From an uncultured Lachnospiraceae bacterium (GTDB lineage: Bacteria > Bacillota_A > Clostridia > Lachnospirales > Lachnospiraceae), in contig CAJUQU010000068.1 in assembly GCA_910588595.1 (NCBI GenBank), forward strand, positions 1 to 15,676: 15,676 bases of DNA, read 5' to 3'. The first letter of the stretch is position 1. The number at the start of each line of letters is the position of its first letter. The position numbers were made by a program, and so were the translations under genes. The notes under the pieces are model-generated. The model did not search any database, was not told the origin of the DNA, and saw only the letters and a program-made list of their open reading frames with translations. Shown one piece after another: positions 1 through 6,613 of the stretch.

Positions 1-2
1 TT

Positions 3-716
3 CTTAATGACAAGTCCGCAGAGGAGATTTGGGAAAAGAACCCTGTGTCCCTGGGTAAAAGATCAAAATCAAAGTGGCTCGCCTATTTCATTGCAATGCG
101 GGCAAGGCCGTTTGATGATTGGGCAAAAATGCAATTAGCGGATCATCCAGATGCTATTGTGCTGCATATTGGATGTGGCTTAGACAGCCGCATAAAACGA
201 ATTAACGGATATGATTATCCCTGGTATGATATTGATTTTCCGGATGTAATCACTGAACGCTGTCGTTTTTTTGCCGAGAGTGGGAACTATAAGATGCTTT
301 CTGGAGATGCATCGTCTTTGGAGTGGCTATCAGGGATTAATTTAGACGGCACTGCTGTGATAATCATGGAAGGAGTCAGCATGTATCTTGCACCGGATAC
401 CTTAAAAGGTTTATTTGCAGCAGTGACACATCATTTTTCGGGTATACATTTGTTGATGGATGTTTACACAAAATTTGGCGTGAAGATGTCTAAGATAAAG
501 AATCCCATAAAAGAGGTTGGTGCAGCACAAGTATATGGGATGGATATGCCGGATATATTTGACACATGTGGGTTCAATTACATCCGCGAACATTCTATGA
601 CACCGCCCAAATTAGTAAACGAGCTGCAGGGATTTGAGCAGTTTGTTTTTAGGAAGCTCTATGGGGGAAATTTAACAAGGAAGATATATCGGTTATATGA
701 GTATCAAAAGGGATGA
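3..716 (+). CDS. SAM-dependent methyltransferase, LCMT/PPM1-like family (5' end outside window)
   Basis: The frame is open to the left edge, so the true start lies upstream; the first possible internal start is GTG 45. The visible 237 codons contain a class I methyltransferase SAM-binding motif I (HIGCGLDSR), an acidic loop after the next strand (WYDIDFPDV) and a later segment EGVSMYLAP that fits the region after the fourth strand. This layout is typical of the leucine carboxyl methyltransferase / TcmP-like family, whose members methylate carboxyl or hydroxyl groups of proteins or small molecules. The substrate cannot be told. The next gene starts 24 bp downstream, so the two may be co-transcribed. 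The gene sits on what I infer to be the right part of an inserted element and would then be cargo. Confidence 0.75.
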   Translation, partial: LNDKSAEEIWEKNPVSLGKRSKSKWLAYFIAMRARPFDDWAKMQLADHPDAIVLHIGCGLDSRIKRINGYDYPWYDIDFPDVITERCRFFAESGNYKMLSGDASSLEWLSGINLDGTAVIIMEGVSMYLAPDTLKGLFAAVTHHFSGIHLLMDVYTKFGVKMSKIKNPIKEVGAAQVYGMDMPDIFDTCGFNYIREHSMTPPKLVNELQGFEQFVFRKLYGGNLTRKIYRLYEYQKG

Positions 717-740
717 GGTTTTAAAAAGAGGTGGAAACAA

Positions 741-1334
741 ATGCAAAAGAAACTAATTCTGGTTACTTCGCCGCCGGCAAGCGGCAAAACATATATTTCA
801 AAACTGTTGGCAAAGCGGTTGAAGCATGTAGTATATTTGGACAAGGATACCCTTATTACACTGTCAAAGCATATATTTGCAGTGGCCGGACAGCCGTTTG
901 ACCGAAGCAGCGATTTCTTTGAACAGCACATCAGGAATCCGGAATATGATTGTATCGTGGCGTTGGCACTGGAAGCTTTGGATTATGAAGATATTGTACT
1001 CATAAATGCTCCCTTTACCAGAGAAATCAGGGATATGGAGTATATTTTGAATCTGAAAGATAAACTAAGTGAAAAAAATGCCAATCTTGTAGTTGTCTGG
1101 GTGGAGACGTCCCCGGAAGTTGTGCATAAGCGTATGATCCTCAGAAATTCGGAGCGCGATACATGGAAGCTGGCGCACTGGGACGAGTACCTTGCGGAAT
1201 GTAATTTTAATATTCCGTCTAATTTGGATGATCCGAAGATCAAGGACGATCTTCTAATCATAAAGAATGATAACCAGCATGAACTGGAGGCTTCTATGAA
1301 AGAAGTGCTGGACATTCTGGAAGACAATGTATGA
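741..1334 (+). CDS. AAA_33-like P-loop kinase/ATPase of unknown substrate
   Basis: This 197-residue protein has a P-loop near the N-terminus (SPPASGKT, residues 10-17). The usual first Gly/Ala of Walker A is Ser, but the GKT is intact. After it come a DKDT segment (residues 34-37) resembling the nucleotide/acceptor region of small kinases, a hydrophobic strand ending in a Walker-B-like position (IVLINAP), and an arginine-rich LID-like stretch (HKRMILRNSERD). The size and order fit small nucleoside/antibiotic-type kinases and zeta-toxin-like AAA_33 proteins. The start ATG is supported by GAGGTGG about 10 bases upstream. It lies 24 bp after the methyltransferase and 18 bp before a small unknown gene, suggesting one operon. 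The function is not resolved. Confidence 0.75.
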   Translation: MQKKLILVTSPPASGKTYISKLLAKRLKHVVYLDKDTLITLSKHIFAVAGQPFDRSSDFFEQHIRNPEYDCIVALALEALDYEDIVLINAPFTREIRDMEYILNLKDKLSEKNANLVVVWVETSPEVVHKRMILRNSERDTWKLAHWDEYLAECNFNIPSNLDDPKIKDDLLIIKNDNQHELEASMKEVLDILEDNV

Positions 1335-1352
1335 TGGAGGGAGGTGTGCAAA

Positions 1353-1598
1353 ATGGTAATTGGCAGAGTTTCACGCAGCATGGAGGCTTTGGCTACAGCG
1401 GTTAATCCTCATAAAGAAGCAGTGGAGCTGGCGGAACAGCAGATGGATGAGCTTGCGGATGACCTTGTTCGAGATACCTATGAAACAACAATGAAGCCGG
1501 ATGATTATGTTTATCCGAGTGAGAATTATAATGATATTATGAAAGTCAATGCTGGAGAACATTCTTCATCATCGAACAATAACCGACAGCCTCAATAA
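1353..1598 (+). CDS. Small hypothetical protein, 81 aa
   Basis: I do not recognise this protein. ATG 1353 was chosen over the in-frame GTG 1344 because GGAGGGAGGTG (1337-1347) is spaced properly for the ATG. The N-terminal half is predicted helical (repeated Ala, Leu, Glu; roughly residues 8-43) and the acidic middle is followed by a low-complexity tail rich in Ser and Asn. There is no membrane segment. It follows the kinase-like gene by 18 bp and precedes a strong terminator, so it is probably the last gene of the 1-1598 operon. Confidence 0.5.
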   Translation: MVIGRVSRSMEALATAVNPHKEAVELAEQQMDELADDLVRDTYETTMKPDDYVYPSENYNDIMKVNAGEHSSSSNNNRQPQ

Positions 1599-1676
1599 AA
1601 GTCTGATTGCAGAGGTGCTTGGGAAATACTTTGCAATAGATGTGTGAAAGCAATACGGAAGATGCAGTATTTTTAG

Positions 1677-1747
1677 TATAATCCGCGCTAAATACCTTAA
1701 TATTCTGTGCAAAACAGTAAGGTATTTAACGTGGATTATATTTTTTT
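1677..1747 (+). terminator. Long hairpin terminator after the left operon
   Basis: A left arm (1677-1699) pairs with a right arm (1718-1740) over about 22 pairs, interrupted only by a G-T wobble and one C/A mismatch; the loop is 18 bases. Seven T residues follow directly (1741-1747). The arm is much longer than needed for intrinsic termination and the sequence is A+T rich, so a role at the element end is also possible. Confidence 0.8.
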
Positions 1748-1840
1748 ATAAAATTTTGGCAACTTTTGCTGTGGTTATATGGGGTAATATCTTGCGTATT
1801 TATAGTAAAAGTTTACAAATACACTTGACAACACTTCTCT

Positions 1841-2773
1841 GAACTGACAGGCGGCAAGGGCGTGACTTTTGCCACGGGCACACCGATCAGCAACAGCATG
1901 ACGGAGCTTTACACCAATATGCGTTATCTCCAGTATGGCACGTTACAGAAACTTGGGCTAGGGCATTTTGACAGTTGGGCATCTTCCTTTGGCGAAACGC
2001 AGACAGCGATAGAACTGGCCCCAGAGGGAACCGGCTACCGGGCAAAGACAAGGTTCGCAAAGTTTTTCAATCTGCCGGAACTGATTGCGCTTTTTAAGGA
2101 GAGCGCCGACATTCAGACACCGGATATGCTAAAGCTGCCTGTGCCGGAAGCAGAGTATGAAAACGTGGTGTTAAAGCCGAGCGAATACCAACAGGATATG
2201 GTGGCTTCTCTTGCAGAGCGTGCCGAGAAAGTGCGTGACCGCAGGGTGGATGCATCGGTCGATAATATGCTGAAAATCACGAATGACGGGAGGAAGCTGG
2301 CTCTGGATCAGCGCCTTATCAATGATATGCTGCCGGACAATGAAACTTCCAAAGCGGCAACCTGTGTCGGAAAGGCATTTGAGATATGGGAGCAGACAAA
2401 GGAGCAGAAGTCCACACAATTAATTTTTTGCGATTTATCGACACCGAAAGGAGATGGTACTTTTAATGTCTATGAGGATATAAAAAATAAACTGGTGGAG
2501 AAAGGAGTGCCGCCGGAAGAAATAGCATTTATACATGAAGCGAATACGGAAACAAGGAAAGCGGAGCTGTTTGGCAAGGTAAGAAGCGGGCAGGTTCGTT
2601 TTTTATTGGGTTCAACGCAGAAAATGGGCGCAGGAACCAACGTGCAGGACAGGCTGATTGCCTTACATCATCTCGATGTGCCGTGGCGTCCGTCTGAAGA
2701 AGGACGTGCTAGGCGATACATTAACAAATCAAGAAAATTCAAGGCATTCCGCAATTCAGTTAAAAAGAAATAA
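1841..2773 (+). pseudogene. SNF2-type helicase of ICE, middle fragment (both ends lost)
   Basis: This is the central part of the very large helicase (often fused to a methyltransferase domain) of Tn1549-like ICEs. Visible SNF2 motifs are TFATGTPISNSM (motif III-like) near the left end and LLGSTQKMGAGTNVQ (motif V) near the right end. The helicase sequence starts at the GAA codon at 1841, with an in-frame TGA just upstream at 1826. It stops at 2697 inside motif VI (VPWRPS), after which the frame runs 25 codons into the IME and ends at 2773. GTG 1862 is the first in-frame start-like codon but has no ribosome binding site, so translation is doubtful. The 3' continuation is at 13757. Removal of the IME would restore the join in frame, but the 5' end would still be missing from this window. 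Confidence 0.9.
2686..2707. other. attL of the 11-kb IME
   Basis: Helicase sequence up to CGTCCGTCT is followed by the GA crossover dinucleotide (2696-2697) and then the element arm AGAAGGACGT (2698-2707). The arm is the exact reverse complement of the element arm at the other end (13745-13754), which fixes the crossover at GA. GA is also the core used by the TndX and TnpX family of large serine recombinases. Confidence 0.88.
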
Positions 2774-2827
2774 TGTGCATTTATAATACGCACATAGTAT
2801 GCAGGCATGATATTGCCCAAAATTCGA

Positions 2828-2856
2828 TTGATTTAACAGTAATTTCGGGGTATAAT
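2828..2856 (+). promoter_or_regulatory. Promoter for the Rpn-like nuclease gene
   Basis: TTGATT (2828-2833), a 17-base spacer, then a perfect TATAAT (2851-2856). The leader that follows has two small hairpins, AAGGT/ACCTT (2863-2877) and TTTGCA/TGCAAA (2890-2906), before the AAAGGAGG ribosome binding site. Confidence 0.6.
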
Positions 2857-2923
2857 AATTTTAAGGTCATATACCTTTTGGGAATGGCTTTTGCATTTCC
2901 TGCAAATGAATAAAAAGGAGGTT

Positions 2924-3886
2924 ATGGCTGTGGATATATCAATAAACACTGAAATAAAAAATGTGGTGTCTGCAACGGACAAAGATGCCCAATATGATGC
3001 AAAAGCAAAATGTCTGTTGGGAAATAAAATCATTTTGGCACATATTCTGGTAAAGACCGTTGATGAATTCCGTGGAATGAATCCGAAAGACGTGGTATCC
3101 TATATTGAGGGAGAACCGTTTATCAGCGTGGTTCCGGTAGAGCCGGGGCTGACAAATACCGAAAAGGAGAAAGACGGGCAGAGGATTGTCGGCATGAATA
3201 CGGAGAATGCGGAGATTAACGAAGGGCTTATTCGGTTTGACATTATTTTTTATGTACGGATGAAAGACGGCATCACACAGGTTATCGTGAATTTAGAGGC
3301 GCAGAAAGATGAGCCGACAGGCTACCATATTCTTAACAGGGCAGTTTTTTATGTAAGCCGCCTCGTTTCCTCGCAGAAAGAACGTGATTTTGTCAAGACA
3401 AACTATAATGACATCAAGCGTGTTTTCTCCATTTGGGTATGTATGAACATGGACGAAAACAGCATGGCTTATGTGCATCTGACAAAAGATGATTTAGTTG
3501 GTTCTTATCCGTGGCAAGGCGGGCTTGACCTGTTGAATATTATCCTGATTGGTATATCAAATGAACTTCCGAAGCATGATGATAAGTATGAACTTCATCG
3601 TCTGTTGAGTACACTGTTGTCAATAGAGTTGTCTGTTGATGAAAAATTAGGAATTATGGAGAAAGAGTACAGTATTCCGTTAGATGATAGAATAAGAAAG
3701 GATGTGAGTGCCATGTGTAATCTTTCGCAGGGAATTAGAGAAAGAGGCGGAGCAGAAAGAGAAGAAAAAATTATTTTAAATATGCACATGAAAGGCTATA
3801 CATTAGAACAGATAGCAGAATGTGTGGAAAAGACAATTGATGAAGTAGAGGCTGTCATTGAGAAAAGAGAACCTGTACTGGCATAA
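2924..3886 (+). CDS. Rpn-like PD-(D/E)XK nuclease / putative transposase family protein
   Basis: The sequence matches the Rpn / PDDEXK_2 family common in Firmicutes mobile DNA. It has an N-terminal segment with DAQYDAKAKCLLGNK, then a nuclease core in which an Asp (FDIIFYV) is followed by strand VIVNLEAQKD (Glu and Gln in the E-x-K/Q position), and a helix GYHILNRAVFYVSRL. The C-terminus (GYTLEQIAECVEKTIDEVEAVI) resembles a helix-turn-helix-like tail seen in this family. Relatives of E. coli RpnA are DNA nucleases that raise recombination. ATG 2924 lies only 2 bases after AAAGGAGG; the in-frame GTG 2930 has better spacing (8 bases) and may be the true start. It is the first gene inside the left end of the element and has its own promoter and terminator. 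The full-length frame suggests it is intact. Confidence 0.8.
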   Translation: MAVDISINTEIKNVVSATDKDAQYDAKAKCLLGNKIILAHILVKTVDEFRGMNPKDVVSYIEGEPFISVVPVEPGLTNTEKEKDGQRIVGMNTENAEINEGLIRFDIIFYVRMKDGITQVIVNLEAQKDEPTGYHILNRAVFYVSRLVSSQKERDFVKTNYNDIKRVFSIWVCMNMDENSMAYVHLTKDDLVGSYPWQGGLDLLNIILIGISNELPKHDDKYELHRLLSTLLSIELSVDEKLGIMEKEYSIPLDDRIRKDVSAMCNLSQGIRERGGAEREEKIILNMHMKGYTLEQIAECVEKTIDEVEAVIEKREPVLA

Positions 3887-3909
3887 TCCGCTGACTGAAT
3901 AAAATCATT

Positions 3910-3954
3910 AAAGCAGTGAACAAAGTTTTATTGAAAAACAGTCCACTGCTTTTT
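3910..3954 (+). terminator. Terminator after the Rpn-like nuclease gene
   Basis: AAAGCAGTG (3910-3918) pairs with CACTGCTTT (3944-3952), followed by Ts. The loop is long (25 bases). It lies between the convergent nuclease and XRE genes; on the minus strand the T run is short, so it mainly serves the plus strand. Confidence 0.6.
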
Positions 3955-3982
3955 CTGTTTTCAAGAGGAAAGACAGTCATTT

Positions 3983-4798
3983 CTATTTTTTCCGTCCCTT
4001 GCGGAAAAGTCTTGCTTCGGATTTATAACGTCCTGAACGTTGAAACAATGCACGCATCGTCTGTATTTCCTCACTGGACAGTGAACTTAACGGAAGGCGT
4101 ATTTCCTTGCAGAAATAATACATCAGCAAATCCAACAGATTGCCGTTATAATTGTTTATATCATCAAAGGTTTCATTAATTTTGTCAGTGATATTAATGT
4201 CAGCAGCATTTTCCGTATCTTTCTTGTGACGGGCACGGATGTCACTAATGACAGCTTTCAAATCATTCTGTATGATGTTCAGAAAATAATCATCATCTTC
4301 TATATGGGAAGCATCTAACAGCTTCATGTAATAATCACCATTGTCCGGATGAAACTGTTCAGACAGCCGCTGCCTTACAGCGTCTAGTGCAGAATTGATG
4401 GTCTGTATCTGAAGGTTGATAAGTCCGTCAACATAGATTTCCAAATCAGTCATTAGCTTTGAAAATTCCGGATGCGTGGCAAGTTCACAGAGCAAGCGGT
4501 TATTGATGTGACCGGATTGCAAAAGTTCTGCCATAGCATCATCAATTTTAAGTTCCTGAATCCCGATGCTGTGGTATTTTATGTTTTCAGTCAGTCCGAG
4601 CAGATAATCAGTGGAAACACCATAGTATTCTGCCAGTTTTACAATGACAGTATGGGGAATGTCTTTCAGCTCATCTGTTTCATAGGAATTAAGTGCAGTT
4701 TTGGAAATTCTCGTTTCCGCTGCGAGCTGTTCAAGGGTAAGACTGCGTTCTACCCTTAAATCTTTTAGTTTTTCCTGTATTGTTAATTTCGTTTTCAT
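3983..4798 (-). CDS. XRE-family transcriptional regulator with long C-terminal domain, 271 aa
   Basis: The N-terminal 62 residues form a clear Cro/C1-type helix-turn-helix (KLKDLRVERSLTLEQLAAET, then SKTALNSYE, then VIVKLAEYYGVSTDYLLGLTE). The remaining 200 residues are mostly helical with no family I can name and end in a basic tail (RLFRKGRKK). The ATG is preceded on the minus strand by AGGGAGA, a good ribosome binding site. It is the only minus-strand gene of the element and is transcribed away from the RepA_N-like/resolvase cluster, the usual position of a repressor controlling element maintenance or transfer genes. Candidate operators lie in the divergent spacer. Confidence 0.85.
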   Translation of the reverse strand: MKTKLTIQEKLKDLRVERSLTLEQLAAETRISKTALNSYETDELKDIPHTVIVKLAEYYGVSTDYLLGLTENIKYHSIGIQELKIDDAMAELLQSGHINNRLLCELATHPEFSKLMTDLEIYVDGLINLQIQTINSALDAVRQRLSEQFHPDNGDYYMKLLDASHIEDDDYFLNIIQNDLKAVISDIRARHKKDTENAADINITDKINETFDDINNYNGNLLDLLMYYFCKEIRLPLSSLSSEEIQTMRALFQRSGRYKSEARLFRKGRKK

Positions 4799-5206
4799 AA
4801 GTTCTCCCTTTAAATAAGTGAATACTGCGAATAGTGGTTTTCTGAATCCAGTATACTACAAGATTTCCGTAATCGCGGAATTTTTTCTTTTTTTGGAGTT
4901 TTTCCCGATTTACGGATATACGGAAGACAGGTCAATAACGTGCCATAATAAACACATTCCATGAGGAAAAGAAAACTGAATGACCGTCCATATTACTGTT
5001 ACTGTTTCGGGGAAGCAGGCGAAGACGAGTCCGCCGAAAAGGAATGGCTGGCATATAACCAGCTATCGCTGGCGGGCGTAAAATGCGAGCCTGCCAAGAG
5101 CAGAAAACGACACAGCGCCGAAAAGGGTTGCCTGTCAGGAAGGTAGTAATGACCATATTGGTCGGGGGAGAACGGCAGAATAAAAATAAGATTAAGGAGA
5201 AAATGA
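4799..5206. other. 408-bp divergent intergenic region, no convincing gene
   Basis: The region holds the candidate XRE operators (4865-4925), a T-rich stretch, and a possible 61-codon plus-strand ORF (4961-5146) with no ribosome binding site and an odd composition, which I do not call. A three-part repeat GCTGG (5047-5051), CCAGC (5059-5063), GCTGG (5068-5072) allows two mutually exclusive hairpins, and GACCA/TGGTC (5151-5163) forms a third small one. A long structured leader for the downstream cluster is a reasonable reading. Confidence 0.4.
4865..4925. promoter_or_regulatory. Candidate operators for the XRE regulator
   Basis: TTCCGTAATCGCGGAA (4865-4880) is an imperfect palindrome with perfect TTCCG/CGGAA ends. 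A related site, TTTACGGATATACGGAA (4909-4925), reads on the other strand as TTCCGTATATCCGTAAA and so shares TTCCGTA with the first. Both lie between divergent genes. On the minus strand a TATACT near 4850 could be the -10 of the regulator gene, which would place the first site over its promoter. Confidence 0.4.
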
Positions 5207-5521
5207 ATGGAGCGTAATTATCTTACGGCAGATACAGAGATGCCGCCGAGTATGCCATATCCAAGATTTTTGGCAGACATGAAAATCAGCAGTACCGCAA
5301 AATTGCTTTATGTCCGGCTGCTGGATAAAACAGTCAATGAAAAAGAAGAGGATGATAAAGGATATCTTTACACAAGATTTCCAATAAGTGAACAGATGGC
5401 TGTATTATCCAAGAGCGACGCTGCTGTAAAAAGGGCTTTACTGGAATTGGAGCAGGCAGGACTTTTAGAAAGAAAAAGGCAGGGACGCGGCAGACCGAAT
5501 AAGCTTTACATTCTTGCATGA
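5207..5521 (+). CDS. RepA_N-like helix-turn-helix protein, 104 aa
   Basis: The protein resembles the N-terminal DNA-binding domain of RepA_N replication initiators: MPPSMPYPRFL, then SSTAKLLYVRLLDK, a TRFPISEQMAVLSKSDAAVKRALLELEQAGLLERK winged-helix core, and the basic GRGRPNKLYIL wing. Family initiators continue for another 150-200 residues; this one ends after the domain, so it may be a regulator or accessory protein rather than an initiator. ATG 5207 has AAGGAGA about 9 bases upstream. Its stop codon (5519-5521) touches the ribosome binding site of the next gene, showing an operon of three genes (5207-6398). Confidence 0.65.
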   Translation: MERNYLTADTEMPPSMPYPRFLADMKISSTAKLLYVRLLDKTVNEKEEDDKGYLYTRFPISEQMAVLSKSDAAVKRALLELEQAGLLERKRQGRGRPNKLYILA

Positions 5522-5530
5522 GGAGGGCAT

Positions 5531-5791
5531 ATGAGAACAACAATTGAAGAAAAAAGAATATTAGTCGTTTTTGGGTGTGGAAATTACCAGAATACTATAA
5601 AAAGGTTATGTTTGGTAGCGGCTTTAACGCCGGATGCAGAAGTAAAGGCATTGTTTTATCGGTTGGCAATGCGGCTGTCAGAGGAGATGGCAGAGAAGGA
5701 CTATTTCGTTTTCATCAACAGTATTCGTATGGAAATAGAGATATATGATTTTGCTGTACGGGTGTTAAAAAGCCATATTATGGAGGTATGA
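5531..5791 (+). CDS. Small unknown protein of the element, 86 aa
   Basis: I cannot name this family. The protein is mostly helical with hydrophobic stretches (RLCLVAALT, ALFYRLAMRL, FVFINSIRMEIEIYDF) but no clear membrane segment or signal peptide. AGGAGG lies five bases before the ATG. It sits 9 bp after the RepA_N-like gene and 1 bp before the resolvase gene, so it is translated as part of the same unit. A structural or accessory role in element maintenance is only a guess from position. Confidence 0.6.
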   Translation: MRTTIEEKRILVVFGCGNYQNTIKRLCLVAALTPDAEVKALFYRLAMRLSEEMAEKDYFVFINSIRMEIEIYDFAVRVLKSHIMEV

Positions 5792-5792
5792 C

Positions 5793-6398
5793 ATGGAAGG
5801 GCGGAAGTTTTACGGGTATATGAGATGCAGCAGCAGGGAGCAGAACGAGGACAGACAGTTGATTGCACTGAAAGAAATGGGGGTGCCGGAAAAGCAGATT
5901 TATATGGACAAACAATCGGGAAAGGACTTTAACAGACCACAGTATAAACGATTATTGCGCAAATTGGATAACAATTCTGTCCTGTTTGTGAAGTCTATTG
6001 ACCGCTTGGGTAGGAATTATGCAGATTTAAACGAACAGTGGCGGATTATTACAAAAGAAAAGGGTGCGGATATAGTTGTGATTGATATGCCAATCCTTGA
6101 TACCAGACGGGATAAGAACCTTTTAGGTACATTTATCAGCGACATAGTGCTTGCGCTGTTGAGTTATGTTGCGGAAAACGAACGCATCAATATCAAACAG
6201 AGACAGGCAGAGGGGATTGCTGCCGCTAAAGCAAGGGGAGTTAAGTTTGGCAGACCACCAGTTCCATTACCTGACAACTTTTACGAGGTACATAAACAAT
6301 GGAGGGATAAGAAACTGACCTTGAAACAGGCAGCAAGAACCTGCAACTTGGCAACAAGTACATTCTTTGATAAAGCAAGAGAATTTGAAAAGGGGTAA
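5793..6398 (+). CDS. Small serine recombinase (resolvase/invertase family), 201 aa
   Basis: The N-terminal catalytic domain has the family signature YGYMRCSSREQNEDRQ with the nucleophile Ser13, the SGKDFNRPQY segment, and catalytic arginines in SIDRLGRN (Arg71, Arg74). The long helix ENERINIKQRQAEGIAAAKARGVKFGRP leads into a C-terminal HTH (LTLKQAARTCNLATSTFFDKA). Length is normal for Tn3-type resolvases and invertases. It is separate from the large integrase at 12070 and so likely resolves dimers, inverts a segment, or acts in the circular form. GGAGG (5782-5786) precedes the ATG. The palindromic spacer just downstream (6420-6566) is the obvious place to look for its target. Confidence 0.9.
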   Translation: MEGRKFYGYMRCSSREQNEDRQLIALKEMGVPEKQIYMDKQSGKDFNRPQYKRLLRKLDNNSVLFVKSIDRLGRNYADLNEQWRIITKEKGADIVVIDMPILDTRRDKNLLGTFISDIVLALLSYVAENERINIKQRQAEGIAAAKARGVKFGRPPVPLPDNFYEVHKQWRDKKLTLKQAARTCNLATSTFFDKAREFEKG

Positions 6399-6419
6399 TT
6401 TTCGATTTTTACCTTAAAA

Positions 6420-6566
6420 CCGAAAGAGTATACTTAAACGGTTTACGCTCAAGTACGTTATTTGTATGAAATTTTAACCAAAAATATACTGTTTGTCAAT
6501 ATATTTCGATATAATTCACATAATTTTTTCGGCATTATGGACGACACGGAAAAGTATACTTTTCCG
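6420..6566. promoter_or_regulatory. Paired AGTATACT palindromes after the resolvase (possible res site or operators)
   Basis: A perfect 20-bp palindrome, CGGAAAAGTATACTTTTCCG, occupies 6547-6566. An imperfect relative at 6420-6441 has CCG and CGG ends and the same AGTATACT core. A weaker partial copy (AATATACTG, about 6484-6491) lies between. Three dimer sites in 150 bp next to a resolvase gene resembles a res site; an operator pair in front of the lipoprotein gene is the alternative. A TATAAT (6510-6515) without a good -35 lies in the same spacer and could be the lipoprotein promoter. Confidence 0.45.
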
Positions 6567-6613
6567 GATTTTTGGAAAACACAATACACAATTTAAAAGA
6601 AGGAGAAACAGAA

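Larger units (their letters stand above)
1..1842. mobile_element. Right end of a second inserted element (inferred, partial)
   Basis: The helicase homology of the ICE backbone begins abruptly at 1841. Just upstream, the same reading frame is closed by a TGA at 1826-1828, and the DNA to the left encodes unrelated genes. The junction carries TCTGA (1838-1842), the same five bases found at both ends of the 11-kb IME, so a related GA-core serine recombinase is a plausible cause. The other end, its recombinase and the 5' part of the helicase gene would lie upstream of the window. The alternative is a simple deletion or rearrangement that removed the 5' part of the helicase gene. Confidence 0.45.

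Noticed and set aside
4961..5146. 61-codon plus-strand frame and the overlapping 74-codon minus-strand frame (4932-5156)
   Set aside because: Neither has a ribosome binding site, the compositions look non-protein-like, and the DNA contains hairpins that suit a leader.
6572..6613. Upstream TTG start for the lipoprotein
   Set aside because: It would place 14 extra residues before a good signal peptide; ATG 6614 has the ribosome binding site.
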